NCBI GenBank assembly: GCA_016722025.1
Contig: JADKGZ010000004.1
Span: forward strand, 62,001 to 126,000
Source of the DNA: Acidimicrobiaceae bacterium
Lineage (GTDB): Bacteria; Actinomycetota; Acidimicrobiia; Acidimicrobiales; Ilumatobacteraceae
DNA length: 64,000 nucleotides
Reading direction: 5' to 3'
Shown here: positions 8,410-18,787 of the stretch, one piece after another
How the letters are laid out: every line of letters begins with the position of its first letter
How positions within the stretch are numbered: position 1 is the first letter of the stretch
Program-made: the position numbers and the translations under genes
Notes under the pieces: model-generated
Seen by the model: the letters and a program-made list of their open reading frames with translations, nothing else
Told to the model about the DNA's origin: nothing
Databases searched by the model: none

Positions 8410-9285
8410 ATGAATGTTCTGTCGACGGAGTTCTACGCGACGCCGGGGCGTCACACCGACGTCACCGGTTTCGGCCTCCAGGTCTCCAGTGTCGAAGAAG
8501 CGGTACGCGTCGTGCAGGGGCTGCTCGTGTACGACCTCGCGGCCAAGGACCTCTACGGCGTCGAGCTGACCGCGACGCAGGCAGGCGCGGTCCACGAACG
8601 CGATGCCGCAGCGTTGCTCGAACTCGCCCGGACGATCGACCCCCGTCCACTCGACCAGCCCCGCAACCCAGGCGAACGCATTGGTGGGCGATGCAACACC
8701 TACACGCTGCTCACCGTCGCGCTGCTGCGGGCGGCCGGGGTCCCGGCGCGATCTCGTTGCGGGTTCGGCGCGTACTTCGTGCAGGGGTTCTACGAGGACC
8801 ACTGGGTGGCCGAGTACTGGGACCCTGAGGAACGGCGTTGGACGATGGTGGACGCCCAGCTCGACGACACCTGGCAGCGAACGATCGGAATGAACGCAAG
8901 CATCCCGGCGACAGTCGGGCCAGAGCAGTTCCTGACAGCGGGACATGCGTGGCAGGCATGGCGGGCCGGACAGCTCGACGCCGACCGATGTGGCCTCACA
9001 TCGATCGACGAACACGGGGCGTTCTGGATCGCCGGCAACCTCCGCCTCGATCTCGCCGCGCTGAACAAGGTCGAGATGCTGCCCTGGGACGTCTGGGGAC
9101 TCGGCTGGGAACCGCCGGAGCAACCGACATCGGAGATGCTGGCGTCGTTCGATGCGATCGCCGCGTTGACAATCGACCCCGACCACGGACTCGACGACCT
9201 GCTCGACCGCTACGAGTCGGATCCCTCCTTCAGGATGAACGGCACTGTGTTCAGTGTCGCGCTCGGCGAGCATCAACAGGTCTGA
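8410..9285 (+). CDS. transglutaminase-like superfamily protein
   Basis: The 291-residue protein contains the Cys-His-Asp triad of transglutaminase-like (papain-fold) proteins: C95 in GGRCNTYTLL, H131 in EDHWVAEYW and D148 in MVDAQLD. The C-terminal half (GHAWQAWRAGQLDADRCG and FWIAGNLRLDLAALNK) matches a group of stand-alone bacterial proteins with this core whose substrates are unknown. There is no signal peptide, so a cytoplasmic role is likely. A good Shine-Dalgarno sequence (AAAGGA, 8397-8402) lies seven bases before the ATG. A protease, peptide amidase or cross-linking role would be speculative. Confidence 0.75.
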   Translation: MNVLSTEFYATPGRHTDVTGFGLQVSSVEEAVRVVQGLLVYDLAAKDLYGVELTATQAGAVHERDAAALLELARTIDPRPLDQPRNPGERIGGRCNTYTLLTVALLRAAGVPARSRCGFGAYFVQGFYEDHWVAEYWDPEERRWTMVDAQLDDTWQRTIGMNASIPATVGPEQFLTAGHAWQAWRAGQLDADRCGLTSIDEHGAFWIAGNLRLDLAALNKVEMLPWDVWGLGWEPPEQPTSEMLASFDAIAALTIDPDHGLDDLLDRYESDPSFRMNGTVFSVALGEHQQV

Positions 9286-9426
9286 CGATCTCACGCCCAC
9301 GCCGCCCCAGACCGCCGGTGGTACGTGTGATCCACACGCGAGTCGCACCTCGAATTCGCCCCTCTGAGCGTTCGTCACTGCAAAGGATCTGCTGGCCGCC
9401 AGTGGACAATTTTCGTGGCCACCCCC

Positions 9427-9474
9427 ACTGGTCAGCCGGAAGCCACATCGACTGTCGATCTCGGGCGACCAGAC
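9427..9474. repeat. 48-bp dispersed repeat, copy 2
   Basis: This unit matches the copy at 7678-7725 over 48 bases with one difference (T for C in the central GCCACAYCG). It has the same inverted ends CTGGTC/GACCAG. It lies in the 262-base gap 9286-9547, in which no gene is seen. The two copies bracket the GNAT and transglutaminase-like genes. Confidence 0.75.
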
Positions 9475-9547
9475 GGGTTGTGTTGGTGTGGGGGCGCGCT
9501 GACGGATAGGCCTCAACACCGAATGCGCAGGTGCCGATAGACCATCG

Positions 9548-10960
<1,413 letters not shown>

Positions 10961-10987
10961 GCGCCCGGCAAAGCGGCGACGAGCCAC

Positions 10988-10993
10988 TACGCT
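10988..10993 (+). promoter_or_regulatory. -10 element TACGCT before GTG 11000
   Basis: TACGCT ends six bases before the GTG at 11000. The arrangement matches the leaderless pattern seen elsewhere in the window and supports the GTG start. Confidence 0.4.
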
Positions 10994-10999
10994 GCGGCA

Positions 11000-11908
11000 G
11001 TGAGCGACCACGCCTTCGCCCCCGAGATCGACCTGCACGAGGTGGAGGCGGCAGTGGCCGCAGCAATCGTCAGCGGCCGCACCGACCGGTTGCGCCTGCT
11101 CGGTCATGGCGAGATCAGCATCGTGCTCGCCTGGCCACAGACAGAACCACATGCAGCGCTCAAGCGGGTGCCACCGTTCCGCAACCGGGTCGAGGCCTTC
11201 CGGTACGTCGACGAGTGCAACGCGTTCTTCGAACGCCTCCGCGCTGCCGACGTGGCGGCGTTGCCCACCAGCTTGCACGCGCTCGAGCGCGCCGATGGAC
11301 GCACCGTGGTGTACCACCGGCAACCGATCGCCGATGCGGCACAGTTGGGCAGCAACGTGCTGCGGGCAGCGGCACCAGCGCCCTCGCACCCTCTGCTCGA
11401 CGCAATCGTCGATGCGGCCGCAAAGGTCTGCACCCCCACCGTCGGCCTCGACTGCCAGGTGGCCAACTGGTTGTGGGACGGCACCACGGCGACCCAGATC
11501 GACTTCACCTCGCCGTTCACGCTCACCGACGGCCGCGACGACATCACCTACGACTCGGCCGCGTTCCTGCAGGAGTACCCCGCCGCGCTGCGCCCATATC
11601 TCAAGCGCGAGCTCACCCGACTGATCCAGCGCTACACCACCGCCGAGGGTGCGCTGGCCGACATGGTGGCCAACTTGCTCAAGGAAGGTCTCGACGGCTG
11701 GGTCGACCCCGCCATCGCCACCATCAACACGCGTCTCGGAACCGACCTGCGGCGCGAGACGGCGCAAAGGATGCTCGACGAGGACCGCAAGTTCATGCCG
11801 CTCACGCTGAAGATGAAGAAGTCGCAACGCTGGTGGCTGCAGCACACCCGCCGCCGCTACGAGGCACTGCTGCCCGAACGCACCACCTACGACCGCACCG
11901 GATCGTGA
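11000..11908 (+). CDS. kinase-fold-like protein of unknown function
   Basis: This 302-residue protein is not firmly recognised. Weak features recall the APH/choline-kinase fold: a strand with a lysine in HAALKRVPPF, a stretch GLDCQVANWLWDG in the place of the catalytic loop, and IDFTSPF in the place of the DFG segment. The invariant H-x-D-x-x-x-x-N catalytic loop is not clear. The C-terminal third is helical and basic (TLKMKKSQRWWLQHTRRRYE). It may be an actinobacterial DUF6206-like protein, but that is from memory and unverified. It stands alone between the cyclase and the convergent sigma-factor gene. Confidence 0.4.
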   Translation: MSDHAFAPEIDLHEVEAAVAAAIVSGRTDRLRLLGHGEISIVLAWPQTEPHAALKRVPPFRNRVEAFRYVDECNAFFERLRAADVAALPTSLHALERADGRTVVYHRQPIADAAQLGSNVLRAAAPAPSHPLLDAIVDAAAKVCTPTVGLDCQVANWLWDGTTATQIDFTSPFTLTDGRDDITYDSAAFLQEYPAALRPYLKRELTRLIQRYTTAEGALADMVANLLKEGLDGWVDPAIATINTRLGTDLRRETAQRMLDEDRKFMPLTLKMKKSQRWWLQHTRRRYEALLPERTTYDRTGS

Positions 11909-11912
11909 GGCG

Positions 11913-12434
11913 TCAGACCGCGTTGGACGACTCGACGACCGCCAGCAGGCGAGCCCGGCCCCGAGCCACTCGCGATCGCACGGTGCCCACCGGGCAGCCG
12001 ATCACCTCGGCGGCTTCCTCGTAGGACAGGCCGACCATCTGGGTCAGCTCGAACGCCTCGCGCTGCTCGGCCAGCAGCTGTGGCAGCAGGTGATCGACCG
12101 GGTCGGCGAGCACCGCAGGCTCGGAGAACGTGTTGCGCGAGATGCGATCGACCAGCCGGCGCTGCCGAGTGCGCCGGCGGACGTGATCCGCACAGACGTG
12201 GCGAGCGATGGACAGCAGCCACGCCTGCACCGGCGCCTCACCGCGGTACGTCGCTGCCGAGCGCAACGCGCGCAGGTACGTCTCCTGCACGAGGTCTTCC
12301 TCCTCACCCTGCGAGCCGAGCACCGAGCACAGCCGCCAGACGACGGGCTGCGTGCGCACCACCAGTTCGCGCACAGCTCGATCGTCGCCCTCGCGGGCGG
12401 CGTCGAACAGGGAACGAAGCGGATCCTCTCGCAC
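11913..12434 (-). CDS. ECF-type RNA polymerase sigma factor
   Basis: The roughly 173-residue protein has sigma region 2 (LFDAAREGDDRAVRELV, DLVQETYLRALRS, AWLLSIARHVCADHVRRR) and region 4 (LTQMVGLSYEEAAEVIGCPVGTVRSRVARGR), the two-domain layout of extracytoplasmic-function sigma factors. GTG at 12434 is the most likely start because region 2 begins six codons later. The gene is divergent from a zinc-finger membrane protein at 12492, which is the expected partner anti-sigma factor. The signal sensed is unknown. It ends four bases before the convergent end of the kinase-like gene. Confidence 0.85.
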   Translation of the reverse strand: MREDPLRSLFDAAREGDDRAVRELVVRTQPVVWRLCSVLGSQGEEEDLVQETYLRALRSAATYRGEAPVQAWLLSIARHVCADHVRRRTRQRRLVDRISRNTFSEPAVLADPVDHLLPQLLAEQREAFELTQMVGLSYEEAAEVIGCPVGTVRSRVARGRARLLAVVESSNAV

Positions 12435-12491
12435 GATGCCATCATGGCAAGGCGTGGTGGCGAACTCCAACATCTCGGGAACCGTACGGTC

Positions 12492-13160
12492 ATGAGCGAC
12501 GACCTGTCGCGCATGCAGTGCGAACGATGGCACGAGGCCATCTCGGCAAGAGCCGACGGCGAGGACCCGGGGGTCGATGAGCGGCTCATCGACGCGCACC
12601 TCGCTCATTGCACCGCGTGCGCATCGTTCGCGGCGGCGATCGAGGGCAGCCGTCGCCGGCTGGTGATGCAGCCCGCGCCGGTCATGCCCGACGTGTCGCG
12701 CAGGGTCGCGAAGTCGAATGCGGTGCTCGACCGCGCCGGCAAGTGGAGCATCGTGCGGGCGCTGCTGGTGGTGGTTGCCGTCGAGATCCTCGTGCTGTCG
12801 GTTCCCGCACTCGTGCTCGGCGACGGCACCGCCGGCGGCCACGAGGCCCGCCACCTGGGTGCGTTCAGCATCGCCTACGCCGTGGCACTGTTGGTGGTGG
12901 CGGTGCGGCCGGCACGCGCTCGCACCGTGTTGCCCGTGGCGGCAGTGCTCGCGGGTGCGCTGTTCGTCACCGCTGTGGTCGATCTCGCCACCGGCACCGT
13001 GCCGTTCATCAACGAAACGCTGCACATCCCCGAGCTGCTCAGCGTGTTGCTGGTGTGGCTGCTCGCCGTTCCCTCGCCGCGGCGACCGGTACGCATCGAC
13101 ACTGCCGGCGGCGCAGGCCTGCGGGCCGTCGACGACGGCGAGCAGCGCCGAGCGGTGTGA
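12492..13160 (+). CDS. zinc-finger (zf-HC2) anti-sigma-like membrane protein
   Basis: The 222-residue protein begins with a ZAS-type motif: CERWHEAISARADGE, then HLAHCTACASF, which supplies the H-x3-C-x2-C zinc or redox ligands near residues 37-44. Three to four hydrophobic segments follow (ALLVVVAVEILVLSVPALVL, FSIAYAVALLVVAV, VLPVAAVLAGALFVTAVV, ELLSVLLVWLLAV), so it is an integral membrane protein. It is divergent from the ECF sigma gene, with 57 bases between the starts, which supports an anti-sigma role. A perfect 10-bp palindrome ACCGTACGGT lies at 12481-12490 just before the ATG and may be an operator. Confidence 0.75.
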   Translation: MSDDLSRMQCERWHEAISARADGEDPGVDERLIDAHLAHCTACASFAAAIEGSRRRLVMQPAPVMPDVSRRVAKSNAVLDRAGKWSIVRALLVVVAVEILVLSVPALVLGDGTAGGHEARHLGAFSIAYAVALLVVAVRPARARTVLPVAAVLAGALFVTAVVDLATGTVPFINETLHIPELLSVLLVWLLAVPSPRRPVRIDTAGGAGLRAVDDGEQRRAV

Positions 13161-13171
13161 CGCGCAACGGA

Positions 13172-14430
13172 TCAGGCGCTGATGCGGGCCACGGTGGTGA
13201 ACGAGCAGTAGTACAGGTCGCGCTCGAAGCCGGGGGCGAGGAACAGCACCGACTGAATGGGGCTGCCCGTGTCGGCGCGGGCCAGCTCGTGCCCGGTCTC
13301 GATGTCGATCACCACCACCTGATCGGCGTTGCGCACGGCATCGTGATCACACAGCACCAGCTCGCCGGACTCAGGGAACCGAAGCGGGTGCGCGCCATGG
13401 TTCAGCTCGCAGCGCCACAGCGGTGTGGTGGCCCCCGCACCGTCGAACCGGAACGCGGCCACCACACCGTCGCCGCTGTCGTACGCCACCGCGATTCGGC
13501 GCACGGGGTCGATGGCCGGCGGGTTGGCGATCAGGCCGCCGGGCAACCCGCAGACCTCGGTGAGCGACACTGCTCCGGTGACGAGATCGACCCGTACCAG
13601 GTGCAGAGGGGCCTCGTTCGCGCCCATGCCGCGGAACGTGCCGGCGAAGCGGTTGCTGCCGGCCCCGTTGTCGAGGAACCATGCGGCGCCGGCGTCGATG
13701 ACTGCATCCCAGCCGTAGGTCTGCCCTTCCACGGTTCGGTAGACGGCGTGAAACGACTCGTCGAGCACGAGCTCACCGTCGTGCCAGCCCACTCGCGACA
13801 GGCTGGTGTCGCCGACCACGTAGATGGCGTTGCCGTCGGCGCTGAGCCGGGCGATCGACGGCTCGGGAAGGTCGCAGCGAGCGACGACCGTCAACTGCGC
13901 AGGCTCCAGCACCACCAGCTCCGACGCGCCGAGGCCGTCGGGTTCGATGTGACCGGCCCGGATGCCGCCGAAGTCCTTGCGGCCAGGTGGCCGTCGGGCA
14001 GGATCACGAAGCTGTTGTAGGGCCGCAGCCGCGGCAGCTCGGTGGTTGCGAGCAGCTCCAGCGATGCGCTCAACCGATGGGCATGGCGACCGAAGACCAC
14101 GTAGAGCGAACCGTTGGCGTGGCAGGCCAGGCCGCCGGGCCACGTGGGGCCGCCCGGTAGATCGGGCGAGCGGCGCAACACTTCCAACGTGTGGGGGTGG
14201 ATCTGCTCGACCCACGAGATCGCATCGTCGCCACCGGTGTGGCACAGCAGGTACACCTCTCCCGGGTCGCGCAGCACCACCATCGTGGAGGCCAGCGCCA
14301 TCCGTGAGGTCACCTGCAACGAGCTGCTGCACCCCAACCCGGCGCCGTCGCCGTGCGGTGCCTGCCGGCGCGCCGGCCCACCGTCCTCCCCCGGCCACCG
14401 GCAGGGCCAGTACCCCGCCGGTGCGCTCAC
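13172..14430 (-). CDS. beta-propeller-like protein, frameshifted near 13985
   Basis: The coherent protein is about 419 residues when one missing base near 13980-13990 is restored. The N-terminal part reads DPGEVYLLCHTGGDDAISWV, GGLACHANGSLYVVFGRHAH and FVILPDGHLA. The C-terminal part continues KDFGG, then ELVVLEP, ARLSADGNAIYVVGDT, DLVTGAVSLTEVCGLPGG and VVIDIETGHELARADTG. These short repeated beta-strand units are typical of SMP-30/gluconolactonase or WD-type propellers. Its GTG start at 14430 overlaps the stop of the sulfatase gene (GTGA), making it the last gene of the long operon. It may be a lactonase-like or sensor protein; no catalytic residues can be assigned. As written, both halves run into nonsense protein at the shift. 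Confidence 0.65.
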
Positions 14431-15962
14431 ACCGGCGCTTCCACGCCGGGCAACGGCGACTTCATCGGCGGCTGGTGATCCCACAGGTCGGCGATCAGAT
14501 CGCTCTGCAACGACGTGAGCGATGGGTCGTTCCAGCGGTTGACGCGCTGCAACGGATCGTCGATCAACGAGTACAGCTCGCCCTCGCTGCCGTCGTGCAC
14601 CGAGCCGGGCAGGTAGGTGGTGCACACGTACCCGTCGCGCGTGATGGTGCGCAGGTGCACGCTCACGCCGAACAGCTCGCTGTCCCACTCCGTGAGCACG
14701 CGCTCGAAGCCGCGGCCGGCGGCATCGGCGTCGTTCACCGGTAGCGCCTTCCCCTCCATCCACGGCGACGCCGGAACTCCGGCGATGGCACAGAACGTAG
14801 GTGCCAGATCGACGTGGCCGACCGGCTTGCCGACGACAGCCGGTGCGATGCCCGACGACGGCGCGGGCCGCCAGATGAGCGGCAGGCGCATCAGGCCCTC
14901 CACGTGGTAGGGCCCCTTGAACAACAGCCCGAAGTCGCCACCCAGCTCGCCGTGGTCGGTGGTGAACACGATGTCGAGATCGTCGCCCCAGCCGCGTGCG
15001 GTGACTGCCGCCAGCACGCGCCCGATCGCTTCGTCGATCAGTTCGCACTCCACCGCGTTGAGCGCCGTGGTCTCGCGGATCTGGTCGGCGGTGAGCGTCG
15101 CCGGCACCCATGCTGCCGGCGCTTCGTAGTTGCTGACCAGGCGACCGTCGTACCAGGCCCGGAAGTGGCGCGGCTTGGCATCGAGCACGGCTTCGCGTTC
15201 GGATGCATCCTCGATGTAGCCGGCGGGCAGTGGCACGTCGCGCCAGTCGATGCGACCGACCTCGCTGGCCGGCGGATCCCATGGGTGATGCGGGTCGGGG
15301 AAGCTCATCCAACAGAACCAGTCGTCGTCGACCGGTAGCGACTCGAGCCAGCTGATCGTGCGATCCGCCACCCAGTCGGTGTGGTACCACTCGCGCGGGA
15401 TGTTGTTGACCCATGCCTGCGGCGCACCGGTGTCGCCGCCACCCATCGCGTTCACCTCCAGCGAACCATCGAGCACCGGGTAGAACATGCCGACGGTCTC
15501 GGGATGGTTGGCCAGCAACCAGCGGGCATAGTGCAGTGGGCCGGCCGCACCGTGAGTGGCCGACTCGAAGTGCTCGAAGCCACGGTGTGGGCCGAACGTG
15601 CCCTTGCCGGCAAAGCCGTTCTCGGCGAAGCGGGCGAACGGGTCGAGGAACGGCTCGAAGTGTGGCTTGCCGATGATCGCCGTGCGGTAGCCGGCGTCGT
15701 GCAGCACCTGCGCGACCGACGGTGCATCCTCCGGCAGCGCCACGCCGTTCATCCACACCCCGTGAGTGCTGACGTGCTGACCGGTGACCATCGTGCTGCG
15801 CGAGGGCATGCACACCACGCTCTGCGGGTGGGCCCGCTCGTAGCGCACCCCTTGCGCGGCGACCGCATCGATCACCGGCGTGCGGGCGATGGTGCCACCG
15901 TTGCAGCCCAGCGTGTCGTAGCGCTGCTGATCGGTGGTGATGAAGAGGATCTTGCGGCCCAT
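14427..15962 (-). CDS. sulfatase (type I, formylglycine)
   Basis: The 511-residue enzyme has the arylsulfatase/choline-sulfatase signature: metal residues in FITTDQQRYDTLG near residue 11, and the formylglycine motif C-x-P-S-R at C51 (VVCMPSRSTMVTGQ) followed by GYRTAIIGKPHF. A second metal site is FTTDHGELGGDFGL. The cysteine must be oxidised to formylglycine by a maturase not seen in this window. There is no signal peptide, so it is a cytoplasmic alkyl or aryl sulfatase. The TGATG junction with the upstream SRPBCC gene and GTGA with the downstream propeller gene place it inside a tightly coupled operon with a haloalkane dehalogenase. Phosphonate monoester hydrolases share this motif and are the main alternative. 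Confidence 0.88.
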   Translation of the reverse strand: MGRKILFITTDQQRYDTLGCNGGTIARTPVIDAVAAQGVRYERAHPQSVVCMPSRSTMVTGQHVSTHGVWMNGVALPEDAPSVAQVLHDAGYRTAIIGKPHFEPFLDPFARFAENGFAGKGTFGPHRGFEHFESATHGAAGPLHYARWLLANHPETVGMFYPVLDGSLEVNAMGGGDTGAPQAWVNNIPREWYHTDWVADRTISWLESLPVDDDWFCWMSFPDPHHPWDPPASEVGRIDWRDVPLPAGYIEDASEREAVLDAKPRHFRAWYDGRLVSNYEAPAAWVPATLTADQIRETTALNAVECELIDEAIGRVLAAVTARGWGDDLDIVFTTDHGELGGDFGLLFKGPYHVEGLMRLPLIWRPAPSSGIAPAVVGKPVGHVDLAPTFCAIAGVPASPWMEGKALPVNDADAAGRGFERVLTEWDSELFGVSVHLRTITRDGYVCTTYLPGSVHDGSEGELYSLIDDPLQRVNRWNDPSLTSLQSDLIADLWDHQPPMKSPLPGVEAPV

Positions 15963-16384
15963 CAGTTCGTACCCTCCGGTGTGTCGTCTTCCATCTGCCG
16001 TTCCATCTGCCGTTTCAGTTCGCGAAGCGCACCTGCCGTTCCGCCACCGATCACCAGCGCCATTGCCCGCGGGTCGGCCTCGGTGGAGTACACGACCAAA
16101 CAGGTCTGGTCACCCAGGTCGATGACGTCGATCGTGCCGCGGTGGTGTTTGAAGATGGGCAGCAGCAGCCGGTACTGGAACCGTCGTTGCGTGTTGTCGC
16201 ACACCAGGATCTCCTCCGGCATGGGCGCACCGGAGCCGGTGATGATGACGCGCTGGTTGCCGTCGACCGTGCAGTCGGTGATGCCGGGGAACCAGTGGTG
16301 CAACTTGGCGGCATCGCCCGCCAACGCCCACACGTCGGCGGCAGGGCGGTTGATGCGGATCTCGTGGCGGATGGTGCCGTACAT
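15962..16384 (-). CDS. SRPBCC (START-like) family protein
   Basis: The 140-residue protein starts GTIRHEIRINRPAADVWALAGD and has a central GTIDVIDLGDQTCLVVYSTEAD and an amphipathic C-terminal helix, the helix-grip layout of polyketide cyclase/dehydrase or START-like ligand-binding proteins. These bind hydrophobic ligands and sometimes act as cyclases; a catalytic role cannot be read here. It overlaps the sulfatase start by one base and immediately follows the dehalogenase stop, so it is co-expressed in the catabolic operon and may bind its lipophilic substrate. Confidence 0.8.
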   Translation of the reverse strand: MYGTIRHEIRINRPAADVWALAGDAAKLHHWFPGITDCTVDGNQRVIITGSGAPMPEEILVCDNTQRRFQYRLLLPIFKHHRGTIDVIDLGDQTCLVVYSTEADPRAMALVIGGGTAGALRELKRQMERQMEDDTPEGTN

Positions 16385-17320
16385 TCAGACTGCCTCTGAC
16401 GGGGTTGCCTCGATGAACGCAGCGATCACCTCGGCCAACTCGGGGCCCTTGTCCTCCTGCAGGAAGTGACCACCACCGACGATGGTGGTGTGCGGCTGGC
16501 CCGCTGCACCGGGGATGCGGCGGATGAACGGTGCCTCGCCCCCGCGGGTGACCGCGTCTTTGTCGCCGAAGGCGCACAGCCACGGCTTGTTCCACTGCTC
16601 GAGCACCTTCCAGGCGGCACGGTTCTCGGCTGCCCCAGGATCGTCGGGCATGCTCGGAACCAGCGAGGGAAAGATGCGCGCGCCGGCTTTGTAGGTGTCG
16701 TCGGGGAACGGTGCGTCGTACGCGGCCACCACTGCGGGTGACAGGTCGGTGGCACTGCCACCGTTGACGATGGTGCCGATCGGGAACACCGGCGACTCGC
16801 GGGAGAACTGCTGCCAGCTCAGGAAGGCCTCGCTGAGCTTGCCGTCACCCTCGGGCAAGCCGGTGTTGCCCACCACGACGCGGGCGTAACGATCGGGCCG
16901 GGCGGCGACCATGCGCAGGCCGACGAGGCCACCCCAGTCCTGCCCGAAGTAGGTGATGCCCTGCAGGTCGAGGTGGTCGAAGACGAGCTCGCTCATCCAT
17001 GCCACGTGCCGCTCGTAGGTGTAGTCGCTCGTCGCTGTGGGCTTGTCGCTCTTGCCGAAGCCGACCAGGTCGGGCACGATCACCCGGTGCCCGGCGGCGA
17101 CCAGCACCGGCACCATGTGGCGGTAGAGGTAGCTCCACGACGGCTCGCCGTGCATCAGCAGCACCGGCGCCGCGCCGGGCGGCCCCTCGTCGAGGTAGTG
17201 CACCCGCAGCGTGCCGCTGTCGGCGGCGCCGGGCACCGCCGTGATCTCGGCGTAGTGGGCCTCGAACGAGTAGTCGGGCAGGTCGGCGAAGCGCTCGTCG
17301 GGGGTGCGAAGGATCTGCAT
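16385..17320 (-). CDS. haloalkane dehalogenase (alpha/beta hydrolase)
   Basis: The 311-residue enzyme shows the haloalkane dehalogenase pattern rather than a generic esterase. It has HGEPSWSYLYR for the oxyanion and halide region, nucleophile D128 followed by halide-binding W129 in YFGQDWGGLVGLR, acid D255 in FGDKDAVT and base H285 in GGGHFLQED. The nucleophile Asp followed by Trp and the HGEP motif fit the HLD-I (DhlA/DhmA-like) subgroup. It would hydrolyse a carbon-halogen bond to an alcohol plus halide in the cytoplasm. AGGAG lies before the ATG at 17320. It sits directly upstream of the SRPBCC and sulfatase genes and 23 bases after the MBL hydrolase gene. Confidence 0.85.
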   Translation of the reverse strand: MQILRTPDERFADLPDYSFEAHYAEITAVPGAADSGTLRVHYLDEGPPGAAPVLLMHGEPSWSYLYRHMVPVLVAAGHRVIVPDLVGFGKSDKPTATSDYTYERHVAWMSELVFDHLDLQGITYFGQDWGGLVGLRMVAARPDRYARVVVGNTGLPEGDGKLSEAFLSWQQFSRESPVFPIGTIVNGGSATDLSPAVVAAYDAPFPDDTYKAGARIFPSLVPSMPDDPGAAENRAAWKVLEQWNKPWLCAFGDKDAVTRGGEAPFIRRIPGAAGQPHTTIVGGGHFLQEDKGPELAEVIAAFIEATPSEAV

Positions 17321-17343
17321 GATGGCTCCTGAAGCGATGGTGG

Positions 17344-18165
17344 TCAGAGATCGACGAAGGTGAGATCGTCACCGAGCACGATGGGCCCGGCGAAGTGTTC
17401 GGCCGCCAGGGCGCGCCACTCGTCCTCCTGGCCGGGCTGCATGCCCGGCACGTAGTGAGTGAGCACGAGCGTGCCCACGCCCGCCTTGGCGGCGGTCTGC
17501 GCCGCTTGCTGCACGGTGGAGTGGTAATCGAGGATGTCGTGGAAGCGAGCGCTGGGCACCATCCGCACGAGGTCGTCGCGCAAGACGGTCTGCACGTAGC
17601 CGTCGGCGCCCTTGCACAGCTCGTCGAGGCCGGCACACGGCACGCCGTCGCCGCCGAGCACCGCCGACTTGCCGCCCGCCTCGAGGCGGAACGCCACGGT
17701 GGGCTCGACCGGGCGGTGGTCGGTTGCACCCACGATGGTGGTGGCCGAGCCGACGGTGAACGTGTCACCCGGGCCCACCTCGCGCACGTCGACGGCAGGC
17801 CCCTCGTGCAGATCGTCGTGATGCGCGATGCGGTAGCCCACGTCGGGGTTCAGCGAAGCGAGCGTGAGCCGCACCACCTCGGCCGTACCGACCGGGCCGA
17901 TGATCGTGAGCGGGCGCGGCCCTGGCGACATGATCCAGCGCGTGGTGATGACGTCGCCGAGATCCGTGATGTGATCGCTGTGCAGGTGCGTGATCAGCAG
18001 TGCGTCGAGCATCGGGGGCAGCACGCCCGCTGCCGCGAGCCGCATGATCACGCCACGGCCGCAATCCACCAACACGGTGAGGCCGTCGGCGGTGACGAGC
18101 GTCGCTGCTCCTGCGCGGCGCGGGTCGGGGATGGGGCTTCCAGTGCCCAACAGGGTGATGCGCAC
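17344..18165 (-). CDS. metallo-beta-lactamase-fold hydrolase (RNase Z/ElaC-like)
   Basis: The 273-residue protein starts VRITLLGTGSPIPDPRRAGAA and has the zinc motif HLHSDH at residues 60-65, TDHRPVEPTVAFRLE, GGDGVPCAG and a late ILDYHSTVQQAA plus LTHYVPG. These are features of the ribonuclease Z/arylsulfatase-like branch of the MBL fold. In an operon with dehalogenase and sulfatase genes, a hydrolase for a small ester, lactone or sulfate is more likely than tRNA processing, but this is inference. GTG at 18165 lies one base after the TetR stop codon. A few arylsulfatases (AtsA type) belong to this fold. Confidence 0.8.
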   Translation of the reverse strand: MRITLLGTGSPIPDPRRAGAATLVTADGLTVLVDCGRGVIMRLAAAGVLPPMLDALLITHLHSDHITDLGDVITTRWIMSPGPRPLTIIGPVGTAEVVRLTLASLNPDVGYRIAHHDDLHEGPAVDVREVGPGDTFTVGSATTIVGATDHRPVEPTVAFRLEAGGKSAVLGGDGVPCAGLDELCKGADGYVQTVLRDDLVRMVPSARFHDILDYHSTVQQAAQTAAKAGVGTLVLTHYVPGMQPGQEDEWRALAAEHFAGPIVLGDDLTFVDL

Positions 18166-18166
18166 G

Positions 18167-18787
18167 TCAGGCCTCCAACAGGCGGGCGATGGTGCGAACG
18201 AGCGTTGCCTCGATCTGAGCCGGCGAGAGTTGCTGGTCGTGCTGGAGGAGATGCAGCGACTCGAACGAGGTGAGCACGTCGATTGCAGCCAGCGAGCCGG
18301 CTGCATCGGCGGGGTCGCGGGCCGTGAGCTCTGGCTCGAAGAGCTGCTCGATCTGGCGTCGCAGGAACGAACGGGAGATGGCGAGCTCGGAGGCGATGAG
18401 CGGCTGGAACGGTGCTCGGACGCGCGACACGATGCCCACAGAGGAGATCTTGTCGAACAGGCGCAGCCGCTGATCGACGAGGCGGGCCACACGCGCGGCG
18501 AGCGGTGAGTCGACGGAGACGTCGAGCCCTGCCAGGGGGAGCAACCGCTCGTGCTGCCGGCCGATCGCCACCCGCACCAGATCGTCGAGGTCGTCGAAGT
18601 AGCGGAACAGCGATCGCGGCGACAGACCTGCCCGCTCGGCGATCTCGTCGCTCGAAGGGTCGAGGTTGCCCTCGGCGTAGAGCTGGAGCATTGCGTCGAC
18701 CACCGCTAGCCGGTTGCGATCGCGACGGGCGTGCCGGCCGTCCTCTGGCACCGACGCGGTGTCGGCGTCGGCCTGGATCGCGGTCAC
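18167..18787 (-). CDS. TetR-family transcriptional regulator
   Basis: The 206-residue protein has an N-terminal TetR helix-turn-helix (SSDEIAERAGLSPRSLFRYFDDLDDLV, about residues 45-70) and a helical ligand-binding C-terminal domain. GTG at 18787 overlaps the DUF2855 stop by four bases, so it is co-transcribed as the third gene of the catabolic operon. TetR proteins usually repress their own operon until a ligand binds. An imperfect palindrome, TTGACAG-N5-CTGACAA, in the divergent promoter at 20631-20649 is the best candidate operator. Confidence 0.88.
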   Translation of the reverse strand: MTAIQADADTASVPEDGRHARRDRNRLAVVDAMLQLYAEGNLDPSSDEIAERAGLSPRSLFRYFDDLDDLVRVAIGRQHERLLPLAGLDVSVDSPLAARVARLVDQRLRLFDKISSVGIVSRVRAPFQPLIASELAISRSFLRRQIEQLFEPELTARDPADAAGSLAAIDVLTSFESLHLLQHDQQLSPAQIEATLVRTIARLLEA

